This document shows, piece after piece, positions 17,949-26,122 of a stretch of DNA of 64,000 bases. The number at the start of each line of letters is the position of its first letter. The first letter of the stretch is position 1. The stretch spans positions 1 through 64,000 of the forward strand of contig DATJDU010000103.1 in NCBI GenBank assembly GCA_035497315.1, in the 5' to 3' direction. The position numbers were made by a program, and so were the translations under genes. This stretch comes from Andeanibacterium sp035497315 (GTDB lineage: Bacteria; Pseudomonadota; Alphaproteobacteria; Sphingomonadales; Sphingomonadaceae). Below the pieces are notes generated by a model that was given only the letters and a program-made list of their open reading frames with translations, had not been told where the DNA came from and made no database searches.

Positions 17949-19429
17949 CACGCAGCGCCTCCCGATGGGGAGGAGGCGCCCTGCCCGGCGCATTCGCGCG
18001 CCACGCCGACGTCGTCGAAGGGAAGGATCTGCATCTCGTCTCCCGCACCGATGATCTGGCCCTGTTCGTGGCCCTTGCCCGCGATCAGCACGATATCGCC
18101 GGGGCCTGCTTCGGCAATGGCGGCCGCGATGGCAGAGCGCCGATCCCCGATTTCGCGCGCGCCCTCGGCGCCCGAAAGCACCATGGCGCGGATCGCCGCC
18201 GGGTCTTCGCTACGCGGATTGTCATCGGTGACTATTACCACGTCCGAAGCCTGGGCCGCCACCCTGCCCATTTGCGCGCGCTTGCCCGTATCGCGATCCC
18301 CGCCCGCGCCGAAGACGGTAATCAGCCGGCCTTCCACATGCGGGCGCAGCGCCGCAACGGCCGCCTCCAGCGCATCGGGCGTGTGGGCGTAATCGACATA
18401 GACCGGAGCGCCCGCCGCGCTGATCGCCGCGCGTTCCAGCCGCCCGCGCACCGGCTGCAGGCGGGAAAGCGCATCGAAAACAGCCCGGGCGTCGCCGCCG
18501 GTCGCCAGCACCAGCCCGGCCGAAACCAGCGCATTGGCGGCCTGATATCCGCCGATCAGCGGCAGCTTCACCCTGAAGGCGGCGCCGTCATATTCCAGAT
18601 CGAGGTCCTGCCCCAATTGGCCGGGAATGCGCCTGACGAGGCGGATGCCATCCCCCTTCTCGCCCACGGTCAGCAGCTTCAGCCCGCGCCTGCGCGCATG
18701 ATCCGCCGCGCGATCCGACCATTCGTCGTCCGCCCAGATCACTGCCGCGCCGCCATCTTCGACCACTTCATCGAACAGGCGCATCTTGGCGGCGAAATAA
18801 TCCTCCATCGTCGCGTGATAATCGAGATGGTCGCGGCTCAGATTGGTGAAGGCCCCCGCCGCCACTTTCAGCCCTTCCACGCGATATTGCGACAGGCCGT
18901 GGCTGGACGCCTCATAGGCGACATGAGTCACTCCTTCCTGCGCCAGCCCGTGCATGTTGGACAGAAAAGTGACGATATCGGGCGTGGTCAGCCCGGTGGA
19001 AACGCTCTCGTCCGGGGTGGTGACACCCAGCGTGCCGATGGATGCCGCCCGCTCCCCCGCCATGCGCCAGAGCTGGCGGGTCATCTCCACCGTGGAGGTC
19101 TTGCCGTTGGTTCCGGTCACCGCCACGATCGTTCCGGGCACGGGCTGGAAGAACTGCGCGGCAAGGCGGGCAAAGGCGCGGCGTGGCTGCGCATCGGCGA
19201 TATGCGCCGTGCCCTCCACTATCGCTTCGGGCCGGGCGACGATGGCAATCGCGCCGGCGGCGATGGCGGCGGGAATAAAATCCTCGCCATTGAATTTCGC
19301 ACCCCGGAACGCGCCGAACACAGTACCCGGCGCCACCTTGCGATGATCGATGGCAAAGCCCGTCACTGTCCCGCCGGGAAGATTATCAGCGGCGATGCCC
19401 GCCGCTTCGGCCAGACGGGCGAGGTTCAT
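17948..19429 (-). CDS. murE: UDP-N-acetylmuramoyl-L-alanyl-D-glutamate--2,6-diaminopimelate ligase
   Basis: MurE adds the third residue of the stem peptide. The 493-residue protein has the P-loop VTGTNGKTSTV, EASSHGLSQ and the histidine motif NLSRDHLDYH. It carries DNPR, the motif that marks meso-diaminopimelate specificity rather than lysine. The ATG overlaps the ftsI stop (ATGA). Confidence 0.97.
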   Translation of the reverse strand: MNLARLAEAAGIAADNLPGGTVTGFAIDHRKVAPGTVFGAFRGAKFNGEDFIPAAIAAGAIAIVARPEAIVEGTAHIADAQPRRAFARLAAQFFQPVPGTIVAVTGTNGKTSTVEMTRQLWRMAGERAASIGTLGVTTPDESVSTGLTTPDIVTFLSNMHGLAQEGVTHVAYEASSHGLSQYRVEGLKVAAGAFTNLSRDHLDYHATMEDYFAAKMRLFDEVVEDGGAAVIWADDEWSDRAADHARRRGLKLLTVGEKGDGIRLVRRIPGQLGQDLDLEYDGAAFRVKLPLIGGYQAANALVSAGLVLATGGDARAVFDALSRLQPVRGRLERAAISAAGAPVYVDYAHTPDALEAAVAALRPHVEGRLITVFGAGGDRDTGKRAQMGRVAAQASDVVIVTDDNPRSEDPAAIRAMVLSGAEGAREIGDRRSAIAAAIAEAGPGDIVLIAGKGHEQGQIIGAGDEMQILPFDDVGVARECAGQGASSPSGGAA

Positions 19430-21150
19430 TCCTTGTTTCCGCCGACCAGCGGGGCAAGATCCGAAAGATCGATATCGTGGTTCGCATCGGGCATCACGCC
19501 CAGCAGCGGGCCGATCCGGGGGACCAGCCGCCCCACGATGGGCGCAGCGTTCCAGGCGGCCGTGCGCTGATACGAACTGGCCGCCGTGCCCTTGGGCTCG
19601 TCCAGCATGGCGATCACCACATAGCGCGGGCGATCCATCGGGAAGGCGGCAGCGAAAGTGGAAACCAGCGAGGACCGGCGATAGCCGCCCGCGCCCGGCT
19701 TTTCGGCGGAGCCCGTCTTACCGCCCACTCGGAAGCCGGGGGCATCGGCATTCCTGCCCGTGCCATAGACCGCGATCATGCGCAGGAGCTGGTTCATCCG
19801 TGCACTGGTGCTGGCCTTGAACACGCGGCGGCCCTTGGGCGCATGGCCCGGTTCGATCTTGCGCAGAGTGGAGGGGCGCCAGATCCCGCCATTCACCATC
19901 GCGGCATAGGCGCTGGCAAGGTGCAGCGGGGTTACGGCAATGCCGTGGCCATAGCTGACCGTCATCGTCCGCAGCCGCGGCCAGTCGCCCTTGTGCCAGA
20001 TGGGAAAGCCGCGCGCGGGCAATTCGATATAGGGCCGTTCGTGCATGCCCAGATCGGTCATATAGCGTTGCAGCGCCTTGCCGCCCAATTCGTCGGCAAC
20101 CTGCGCGGTCACGATGTTGGAGGAATGGATCAGGGCTTCGGGCACGTTCAGGGTCGCCCCAATAACGTGGCTGTCGCGAATGCGGAAGCCACCCATTTCG
20201 AGCGGGCGGTTCGCCTGATAGCGGCGCGACAGGTCGGTCACTACGCCGGCATCGATGGCAGCGGCAATGCTGAGCGGCTTGAAGGTGGAGCCCAGCTCGT
20301 AAACCTGGTTGGTCACGCGGTTGAACATGTTCTTCTCGCCCGCCGCGTCGATCTTGTTGGGATCGAATTCCGGCAGCGAGGCAAGCGCGAGCACTTCGCC
20401 CGTATCCACATCCAGCACCAGCCCGGCCGCGCCGACTGCGTCCACCGCCAGCATCCCCCGGCGCAGCTCATCCTCCAGCGCGCCCTGCACGCGGCTGTCG
20501 ATGGAGAGCATGGCCGGCTTGCCGCGCTGCGCCGGATCGAGCAGCTGCTTGTCGAGCACGTCTTCCATGCCCACCCGGCCATGGCCGTCGGCCGCGACAT
20601 AGCCCAGCACATGGGCCGCCATGGTGCCCTGGGGATAATGCCGATCGGCCTCGCGCGGGACTTCCAGCGCCAGCTCGCCGATCTCCTGGATACGGTTCGC
20701 CTCTTCCGGCAGCACGCGGCGGCGCAGATAGCCGGGCTTGCCGTTGGACAGGCGGCGGGCCAGCCATCCGGCATCCATGTCGGGGAAGATGCGCACCAGT
20801 TCCTTCGCCACTTCGGCCGGGGATTTCACCAGCGGAGAACCGCCGTCGTCCAGCGCAGTGGGGTTGTACCACAGGGCATAGGCGGGAAAGGCGCGGGCCA
20901 GCGGCACTCCGTTGCGATCGGTGATCTCGCCGCGCGGCGGCAGCAGCGCCTCGGCCATGGAGGTACGCGACGGGCCCGGCTGGACCACGCCGATATAGGC
21001 GATGCGCATCAGCGCGAGCAGCGCGATCAGGGTGAAGATCGCCACCACCCACAAGACACGGAACCGGGCAGTGAAAAGCGAGCGCTGGCGAGTGTTGACC
21101 AGTTCGACACGGCCGGTGGAAATTGCCGTGCTGATGGTGAGTGCGTTCAC
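19426..21150 (-). CDS. ftsI: Septal peptidoglycan transpeptidase FtsI (PBP3), GTG start
   Basis: FtsI is the class B penicillin-binding protein that cross-links septal peptidoglycan with FtsW. The 574-residue protein has a short cytoplasmic tail, one membrane segment (about residues 33-53) and the pedestal domain starting at RGEITDRNG. The transpeptidase domain carries the catalytic triad motifs STFK (Ser288), SSN and KTG, the last within GGKTGSAEK. No PASTA domain is present. The GTG at 21150 overlaps the ftsL stop (GTGA) and has GGAGG just upstream. Confidence 0.97.
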   Translation of the reverse strand: MNALTISTAISTGRVELVNTRQRSLFTARFRVLWVVAIFTLIALLALMRIAYIGVVQPGPSRTSMAEALLPPRGEITDRNGVPLARAFPAYALWYNPTALDDGGSPLVKSPAEVAKELVRIFPDMDAGWLARRLSNGKPGYLRRRVLPEEANRIQEIGELALEVPREADRHYPQGTMAAHVLGYVAADGHGRVGMEDVLDKQLLDPAQRGKPAMLSIDSRVQGALEDELRRGMLAVDAVGAAGLVLDVDTGEVLALASLPEFDPNKIDAAGEKNMFNRVTNQVYELGSTFKPLSIAAAIDAGVVTDLSRRYQANRPLEMGGFRIRDSHVIGATLNVPEALIHSSNIVTAQVADELGGKALQRYMTDLGMHERPYIELPARGFPIWHKGDWPRLRTMTVSYGHGIAVTPLHLASAYAAMVNGGIWRPSTLRKIEPGHAPKGRRVFKASTSARMNQLLRMIAVYGTGRNADAPGFRVGGKTGSAEKPGAGGYRRSSLVSTFAAAFPMDRPRYVVIAMLDEPKGTAASSYQRTAAWNAAPIVGRLVPRIGPLLGVMPDANHDIDLSDLAPLVGGNKE

Positions 21151-21665
21151 TCCGCCTCCCCTGCGATTGGCCCGATCTTCACGCGTTGGGCCGGGCGGAC
21201 GAGCCGCGCGGAGAGATTTTCGCGCGCAATGGGCTGGGGCGGATGATCGCGCGGCACTTCGGCGGCGATCGCCTGGCCGGTGATGGGCGAGACCATCGCC
21301 GGGAAGATCGAGCTGTCTTCCGCCGCGGTCGGCGCATTGGCCACGGTGATCGGCTCGGGCGCGCCCTTGGCGCGGGGCGTGCCGAATTGGGCAAGCTGGC
21401 GCTCGCCTTCCAGGAACTGCCCGGCAGTGGGCGCCTTGTAGCCGAAATCGACTTCGTTCCAATTGGCCAGCTGCTGCTGGTTGGCCCGGGTCTCGAACTC
21501 GGTTTCCAGCATCATCTTCTGCTCGCGCAGGGCCACGATCCGCCGTTCGGCCTGGCGGACCTCGCTCTTCACCGAATTGACCTTGAGGTGCAGCGCCCCA
21601 TAGGCGCTGGTGCAGGTCAGCAGCACAGCGGCCCAGCCGATCTTCCTCATCCTGCTACCCTGCAT
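21147..21665 (-). CDS. ftsL: Cell division protein FtsL-like, bitopic membrane protein
   Basis: The roughly 172-residue protein has a short basic N-terminus, one membrane helix (about residues 8-25) and a coiled-coil-like segment rich in E, R, K and Q at about residues 28-65. A proline-rich periplasmic tail follows. The size and place between rsmH and ftsI identify it as FtsL, which bridges FtsQ and FtsB to FtsWI; sequence conservation of FtsL is always weak. The tail after the coiled coil is longer than in enterobacterial FtsL (about 120 residues). ATG 21665 has GGGAGG at 7 bases; a GTG at 21668 is also possible. Confidence 0.85.
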   Translation of the reverse strand: MQGSRMRKIGWAAVLLTCTSAYGALHLKVNSVKSEVRQAERRIVALREQKMMLETEFETRANQQQLANWNEVDFGYKAPTAGQFLEGERQLAQFGTPRAKGAPEPITVANAPTAAEDSSIFPAMVSPITGQAIAAEVPRDHPPQPIARENLSARLVRPAQRVKIGPIAGEAE

Positions 21666-22609
21666 CACGCGGCCTCCCTTGCTGGCGCGCCGGTGCGAAC
21701 GGCGGCGCGCAAAGTGGCGGAACGCGCACGCGGATTGCGCGCGATCTCCGCCTCGGTGGGACGGATCGCCTTGGTAAGCGAAGCGAAGGCGGGGGGCGGG
21801 CCGTCATTGGCGGCAGGCAGGTGGCGCGAAGTGCTGGCACCGGCACCGGAGGCGTCGCGCAGGAAGCGCTTCACGATCCGGTCCTCAAGGCTGTGAAAGC
21901 TCACCACAGCCAGCCTTCCGCCCTCCTTGAGCAGCCGCTCGGACCCGTTCAGCGCACTCTCAAGCTCTTTGAGCTCATCGTTGACATGGATGCGGATGGC
22001 CTGAAAACTGCGGGTCGCCGGGTCTTTCGGGGCGCCGGGACGGTGGCCCAGCGCCTTGCGCACCACTCGCGCAAGCTCCGCCGTAGTCGAAAGCGGGCGC
22101 GCCGCCACGATGGCGCGGGCAACCCTGCGGGACTGCCGTTCCTCGCCATAAAGGTAAAGGATATCAGCGATTTGCGCCTCGTCGGCGGTGTTGAGGAAAT
22201 CGGCCGCGCTGGCCCCATCCTGGCTCATCCGCATGTCCAGCGGGCCGTCGGAAGCGAAGGCAAAGCCCCGCTCGGCCTGGTCGAGCTGCATGGAGGAGAC
22301 CCCGATATCCATCACCACGCCGTCAACTTCCGGCACGCCAGCCTCCACCATAGCCTCCGCCATCTCGGAAAAACGGCGCGGATGAAGGATCAAACGTGGC
22401 GGATTTTCGCGGGTTTCTGGCCATTCGGCACCGGCAGCTATGGCGTCGGGATCGCGGTCGAACGCATGGACAATCGCCCCGGCATCGAGCAGTCGGCGAG
22501 TGTAACCACCCGCACCGAAAGTGGCGTCGACAATCACGTCGCCAGGCCGCAGATCAAGCGCGACAATCACTTCATCCAGCAAGACCGGGATATGCGGGGC
22601 GGCGCTCAT
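21665..22609 (-). CDS. rsmH: 16S rRNA (cytosine1402-N4)-methyltransferase
   Basis: RsmH (MraW) methylates N4 of C1402 in the ribosomal P site. The 314-residue protein has the N-terminal HIPVLLDEV segment, the SAM-binding motif DATFGAGGYTR, VVMDIGVSSMQ, and SFHSLEDRIVKRF near the C-terminus. The ATG at 22609 overlaps the mraZ stop (ATGA). It is in the conserved second place of the division cluster. Confidence 0.97.
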   Translation of the reverse strand: MSAAPHIPVLLDEVIVALDLRPGDVIVDATFGAGGYTRRLLDAGAIVHAFDRDPDAIAAGAEWPETRENPPRLILHPRRFSEMAEAMVEAGVPEVDGVVMDIGVSSMQLDQAERGFAFASDGPLDMRMSQDGASAADFLNTADEAQIADILYLYGEERQSRRVARAIVAARPLSTTAELARVVRKALGHRPGAPKDPATRSFQAIRIHVNDELKELESALNGSERLLKEGGRLAVVSFHSLEDRIVKRFLRDASGAGASTSRHLPAANDGPPPAFASLTKAIRPTEAEIARNPRARSATLRAAVRTGAPAREAA

Positions 22610-23112
22610 GCCTTCTTCCCCTTGCCATTTTCCGCGGCCAGCGCACGGCAGGCCGCCTGCGCGCCTTCCCAGCCCTCGCCCATGGCGTAGAGCTGCTCCG
22701 GGTTCCACAGGGTGAAGAAGCTGCCCGCGCCCTGGAAGAAGACGCCTTCCGACAGGCAGCCCAGCCCGGCAAGGTGATCGGGCATGATGAAGCGGCCCGA
22801 TGCGTCGAAGGGGATCTCGACGAAACCGAAAAGCTGGATACGCCGCAAATCAGGGTCGAAATCGCGGCCCATGCGGATGGCGCGCTCTTCCTCGCGCTCG
22901 ATCTGCGTTTCAAGCTCGGCACGACGGGACAGGCCGAAGCCGGTCAGGCAATTCCAGCGCTCATGCTTGGCAAGGCACAGGACCTTGCCGTCGCTGGATT
23001 CCGATACGGATTTGCGGAAGGCGGGAGGCAGCACGAAGCGGCCCTTCTCGCCCTTCAGCGAGAAACCCTGGCCACTGTAGATTACCTGCCGATCCCCAGA
23101 CACTCGCCCCAC
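22606..23112 (-). CDS. mraZ: Transcriptional regulator MraZ
   Basis: MraZ is the DNA-binding regulator encoded first in the division cluster, usually repressing its own operon. The 168-residue protein has two tandem AbrB-like SpoVT halves: one from about residue 12 (FSLKGEKGRFVLP) and one from about residue 90 (IPFDASGRFIMPD). The start is a GTG, either 23112 or, with a better-placed AAAGGGG, GTG 23103 (three residues shorter). The upstream region holds candidate MraZ sites and a LexA box. Confidence 0.93.
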   Translation of the reverse strand: MGRVSGDRQVIYSGQGFSLKGEKGRFVLPPAFRKSVSESSDGKVLCLAKHERWNCLTGFGLSRRAELETQIEREEERAIRMGRDFDPDLRRIQLFGFVEIPFDASGRFIMPDHLAGLGCLSEGVFFQGAGSFFTLWNPEQLYAMGEGWEGAQAACRALAAENGKGKKA

Positions 23113-23255
23113 CCCTTTGCGGGCAAAAAACCCTCACTCATCGGCAAAACTTCCCCGCCCGGGGCCGCGCTCATCCACGGCCCGCCCACTCCGCAAATGC
23201 GGAATGCAGCAAGAACAGGTTTCCGATGGAAAGATTGTGTAACTCGCCCAAAGCG

Positions 23256-23289
23256 GGGATGAAAGGGAAAATCACGGGAAATTCGGGGA
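23256..23289 (+). promoter_or_regulatory. Candidate MraZ operator: four GGGA motifs about 10 bp apart
   Basis: GGGA occurs on the plus strand at 23256, 23265, 23276 and 23286, giving spacings of 9, 11 and 10 bp. MraZ in E. coli binds TGGG-type direct repeats with a 10-bp period near its own promoter. The cluster lies between the AT-rich promoter candidate and the mraZ start. The repeats read opposite to mraZ and lack the leading T, so the match is partial. Confidence 0.4.
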
Positions 23290-23352
23290 TTAAAGTTTAA
23301 CTGATTGTTTTATAATTATTTTTTGAAAATCAATGATCAGTTCCCTCCATGA

Positions 23353-23370
23353 ATGTTCATCAAATGTTCC
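23353..23370. promoter_or_regulatory. LexA (SOS) box upstream of mraZ
   Basis: GTTC at 23355-23358 and GTTC at 23366-23369 are separated by exactly 7 bases, the alphaproteobacterial LexA consensus GTTC-N7-GTTC. The extended 18-mer ATGTTC-ATCAAA-TGTTCC shares 14 of 18 bases with the second box in this window. It lies about 240 bp upstream of mraZ, immediately upstream of the AT-rich promoter candidate. No plus-strand gene is near, so mraZ is the only plausible target. Confidence 0.6.
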
Positions 23371-23444
23371 ACGGAAATTCAAGGGTTTGCGGGCGAATCC
23401 CCGAAATTCCGGAGTCGCAATCCCGCAAAATCCCCGATCTGGAA

Positions 23445-24206
23445 TCAGTGGTGCGCGAAAACTGCCGCCATCAGACGGGTAAGCGCGGCCTTCCGGCCGT
23501 CCAAATCCGGCCCCTGGCCGTCGAGCAACGCGGCATCGGCCACAACCAGGGCGCGCCCCTTCCCGATCACGCAATCCGCTGCCAGCCCGCCCGCCAGCAA
23601 GCGGCACTGGCTGGAGGCATCAGGCGCGGTTGCGGTCGGGATGAAGTGCCCCGCCTGATCCACCGGCACCGGACCTCCCAGCAATTCCACCGGACGCTCT
23701 CCCTCGCCCTGTCGCTCGTCATGCGTCAGAACTAGCCCCCAGCGCGCAAGAATCGGGGAAAGGAGGGCCACATCCATCGGCCGCCGCTGGTCGCCCAGGG
23801 CATAGTCCGAATGCTGTGTCAGCAGCGGATCTGCAAATAGCAGCAGCCGCCCGCCATCGCGCACCCAATCATCAAGCGCCACATTCTCGGCCGGTGCGAG
23901 GACGCGTGGCTGGGCGACAAGCAAGTCGTGCAATGGCGCGAGCACCTCCGGAGCGAGCACGTCCAGTGGGCGCAGGTCGCGCCGCTGCTCCACAAGCGCC
24001 CTTGCCCAATGCGGCTCTGCGTCAGGATCGAGCATCGCTGACAGGTTCGCCCCTTCATTCCAGTAGATCGGCAGGCTGGTGAACAGGCCCAGCGGTTCTT
24101 CCCGCTCCTGCGGTGCGCGAGCGGCAACGAACCACGCCGCCAATCCAGCGGTGAGCAAAAGCAAGGACGCCAGGATACCGAGCTTAAGGCTGCGCGGCAG
24201 AGCCAT
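23445..24206 (-). CDS. Membrane-anchored protein with GldG/ABC-auxiliary-like domain
   Basis: The 253-residue protein has one N-terminal membrane segment (about residues 7-27) and an extracytoplasmic domain. The segments LHDLLVAQPRVLAPAEN and LDDWVRDGGRLLLFADPLL resemble the class I glutaminase-like fold of GldG and related ABC transport auxiliary proteins, which lack catalysis. The function is unknown. The ATG at 24206 lies inside the upstream small gene (23-bp overlap), so the two are probably co-expressed. It ends just before the division-cluster promoter region. Confidence 0.55.
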   Translation of the reverse strand: MALPRSLKLGILASLLLLTAGLAAWFVAARAPQEREEPLGLFTSLPIYWNEGANLSAMLDPDAEPHWARALVEQRRDLRPLDVLAPEVLAPLHDLLVAQPRVLAPAENVALDDWVRDGGRLLLFADPLLTQHSDYALGDQRRPMDVALLSPILARWGLVLTHDERQGEGERPVELLGGPVPVDQAGHFIPTATAPDASSQCRLLAGGLAADCVIGKGRALVVADAALLDGQGPDLDGRKAALTRLMAAVFAHH

Positions 24207-24540
24207 TATCGCCTTGCGCGGCCGTAGCAGCCGGGCTTGCCGCGGCGACCGGATCGGCAGGCAGTTCCGGAACCACCCCCGCATCGGCGAGCGGGTCCTT
24301 GGCCGGAGCATGCGGCGCATGTGTCGAAACGGTCGGTGCGGCCTCCGGAACGGCGGCAAGTTCGGACTCATTCGCGCGATCGCGAATGATATTGGCCAAG
24401 CCGACCAACAGGATGATCCCCGTCAGCCCGGCGATGCCGATCTGCATCCGCTTGATCGCCTCGGCACGCGTCCCGCTGCGGCTGACGAGCGGAGCGTCGT
24501 CATCCTCGATATCGCGGTCGACCGGCGGTTCGCTGCTCAT
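24184..24540 (-). CDS. Small single-pass membrane protein of unknown function
   Basis: The 118-residue protein starts MSSEPPVDRD, is acidic at the N-terminus, and has one membrane helix at about residues 34-52 (IGIAGLTGIILLVGLANII). An Ala/Pro-rich tail follows. No family was recognised. It overlaps the next gene by 23 bp and follows cysK after 44 bp on the same strand. No clear Shine-Dalgarno is seen before the ATG. Confidence 0.6.
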   Translation of the reverse strand: MSSEPPVDRDIEDDDAPLVSRSGTRAEAIKRMQIGIAGLTGIILLVGLANIIRDRANESELAAVPEAAPTVSTHAPHAPAKDPLADAGVVPELPADPVAAASPAATAAQGDNGSAAQP

Positions 24541-24584
24541 GACCGAGTGTTAGCCCAAGCGGAGGCCTGCTCCAAGCTTTACGC

Positions 24585-25589
24585 TTACCTGAGCCAGCCG
24601 AACACCGGCAGGCCCTTGGCCTCCAGCCATTCGGGATCGTAGAGCGAAGAGAGATAACGAAAGCCTGTGTCGCACAGGATCGTGGCAACGCGCGCGTCCG
24701 GCTTGCCTTCGGCAACCAGCTTGCGGCCCAGCGCCACGGCACCCGCCACATTGATGCCGGAGGACAAGCCAAGGCACAGCCCCTCTTCCTTCAACAGGCG
24801 CCCCACCCAGCCGAGACCTTCCTCGTCCGAGATACGGAACTGCGTGTCGATCGGCGCGCCTTCGAGATTGGCGGTGATCCGGCCCTGCCCGATCCCTTCC
24901 GCCACCGAAGACCCTTCCGCCTTCAGCTCGCCATGGGCGTAGTAATTATACAGCGCCGCACCATAGGGGTCCGTCAGGGCGATGGTGATGTTCTCGTCCA
25001 GCGACTTGAGCCCCATGCCCGTGCCCGCAATCGTGCCGCCCGTGCCCGCTGCGCAGGTGAAACCGTCGATCCGGCCTTCCAGCTGGGCGAAGATTTCCGG
25101 GGCGGTGCTCTCGATATGGGCCTTGCGGTTGGCGGTATTGTCGAACTGGTTGGCCCAGATCGCGCCCGGCGTCTCTTCCGCAAGGCGGCGGCTGGTATGC
25201 ACGAAATGGCCGGGGTTCTTGTAAGGCGCGGGCGGCACCAGCACCAGTTCGGCCCCCAGCGCGCGCAGGGTGGCCATTTTCTCGCGGCTCTGATTGTCGG
25301 GCATGACGATGATCGTCTTGTAGCCCAGCGCATTGGCCACCAGCGCAATGCCGATGCCGGTATTGCCGGCCGTGCCTTCCACGATCGTGCCGCCGGGCTT
25401 CAGCTCGCCCCGCGCCTCCGCATCGCGGATGATCCACAGCGCCGCCCGGTCTTTCACCGAAGCACCGGGGTTGGCAAATTCGCATTTGCCCCAGATCTCG
25501 CAGCCTGCGGCCTCGCTCGGCCCCTTGAGCAGGACAAGCGGAGTATTGCCGATCAGGTCGAGCGTATTGCGGTAGGTCGCGCCAGTCAT
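24585..25589 (-). CDS. cysK: Cysteine synthase A
   Basis: This PLP enzyme makes L-cysteine from O-acetylserine and sulfide. The 334-residue protein carries the PLP lysine motif NPGASVKDRAA (Lys46), the phosphate-binding EGTAGNTGIGIAL and the GTGGTIAGTG loop. The ATG at 25589 (MTGATYRNTLDLIGNTPLV) places the GNTPL motif at the usual distance. The C-terminal half is longer than in enteric CysK and resembles the alphaproteobacterial and eukaryote-like cysteine synthase group, so cystathionine-type activity cannot be excluded. Confidence 0.9.
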   Translation of the reverse strand: MTGATYRNTLDLIGNTPLVLLKGPSEAAGCEIWGKCEFANPGASVKDRAALWIIRDAEARGELKPGGTIVEGTAGNTGIGIALVANALGYKTIIVMPDNQSREKMATLRALGAELVLVPPAPYKNPGHFVHTSRRLAEETPGAIWANQFDNTANRKAHIESTAPEIFAQLEGRIDGFTCAAGTGGTIAGTGMGLKSLDENITIALTDPYGAALYNYYAHGELKAEGSSVAEGIGQGRITANLEGAPIDTQFRISDEEGLGWVGRLLKEEGLCLGLSSGINVAGAVALGRKLVAEGKPDARVATILCDTGFRYLSSLYDPEWLEAKGLPVFGWLR

Positions 25590-25702
25590 GAACGGTGAGT
25601 TAGGGCGCAAGAAGCCGCATCGCAATGCAAATGCGCTTGCCCCCCGCCTAGCCGGGCTTTGCGCCCCAGCCTTGCCGGGGGCGCCGCGGCCTCAGGCTTG
25701 CC

Positions 25703-26020
25703 TCAGTCTTCCTCGGCGATGGTGACTTTCATGCCATCCATCTCGTCAGTGAAAGGAAGCTGGCAGGACAGACGCGAGTTCTCGTCGCGATGGTCGGAGC
25801 TGTCGAGCAGATCGTCCTCGTCCACCGTCATCTTCGGCAGCAGGTCCTTGAAGGCCGGATCGACATGCACATGGCAGGTCGCGCAGGAGCAGCAACCGCC
25901 GCACAGAGCCAGCAGTTCATCGAAGCCATTATCACGAATGGCTTCCATCACGGTCAGGCCCTGGCCAACCTCAACGGAAGTTTCTTCGCCAGCGCGGTTG
26001 ACCACGATCAGCTTGGGCAT
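25703..26020 (-). CDS. 2Fe-2S ferredoxin (adrenodoxin type)
   Basis: The 105-residue soluble ferredoxin shows the cluster ligands in CGGCCSCATCHVHV and the fourth cysteine in SRLSCQL, the vertebrate/mitochondrial-type pattern C-x5-C-x2-C-xn-C. It could serve iron-sulfur assembly or a cytochrome P450; no redox partner gene is adjacent. ATG 26020 has GGGGA about 8 bases upstream; GTG 26026 would add two residues. It is divergent from the alkA-like gene. Confidence 0.92.
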   Translation of the reverse strand: MPKLIVVNRAGEETSVEVGQGLTVMEAIRDNGFDELLALCGGCCSCATCHVHVDPAFKDLLPKMTVDEDDLLDSSDHRDENSRLSCQLPFTDEMDGMKVTIAEED

Positions 26021-26122
26021 ATGCACGTCCCCATCGTCTCAAAAGAAGCCTTCGGCCTGTCGGCCACCAGCGCGGGCTGCTACGTGCTGGGGCGGGTTTT
26101 GGCAAGAAGGTGGCGAGGATTT

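Larger units (their letters stand above)
23113..23444. promoter_or_regulatory. mraZ: 332-bp regulatory region of the division cluster
   Basis: This gap has no gene. It is far more AT-rich than its surroundings between 23285 and 23345, where the mraZ promoter is likely; TATAAA on the minus strand at 23314-23309 is a candidate -10, but no convincing -35 can be set. It also contains a LexA-type box, four GGGA motifs at about 10-bp spacing, and GANTC sites at 23395 and 23412. Confidence 0.6.
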
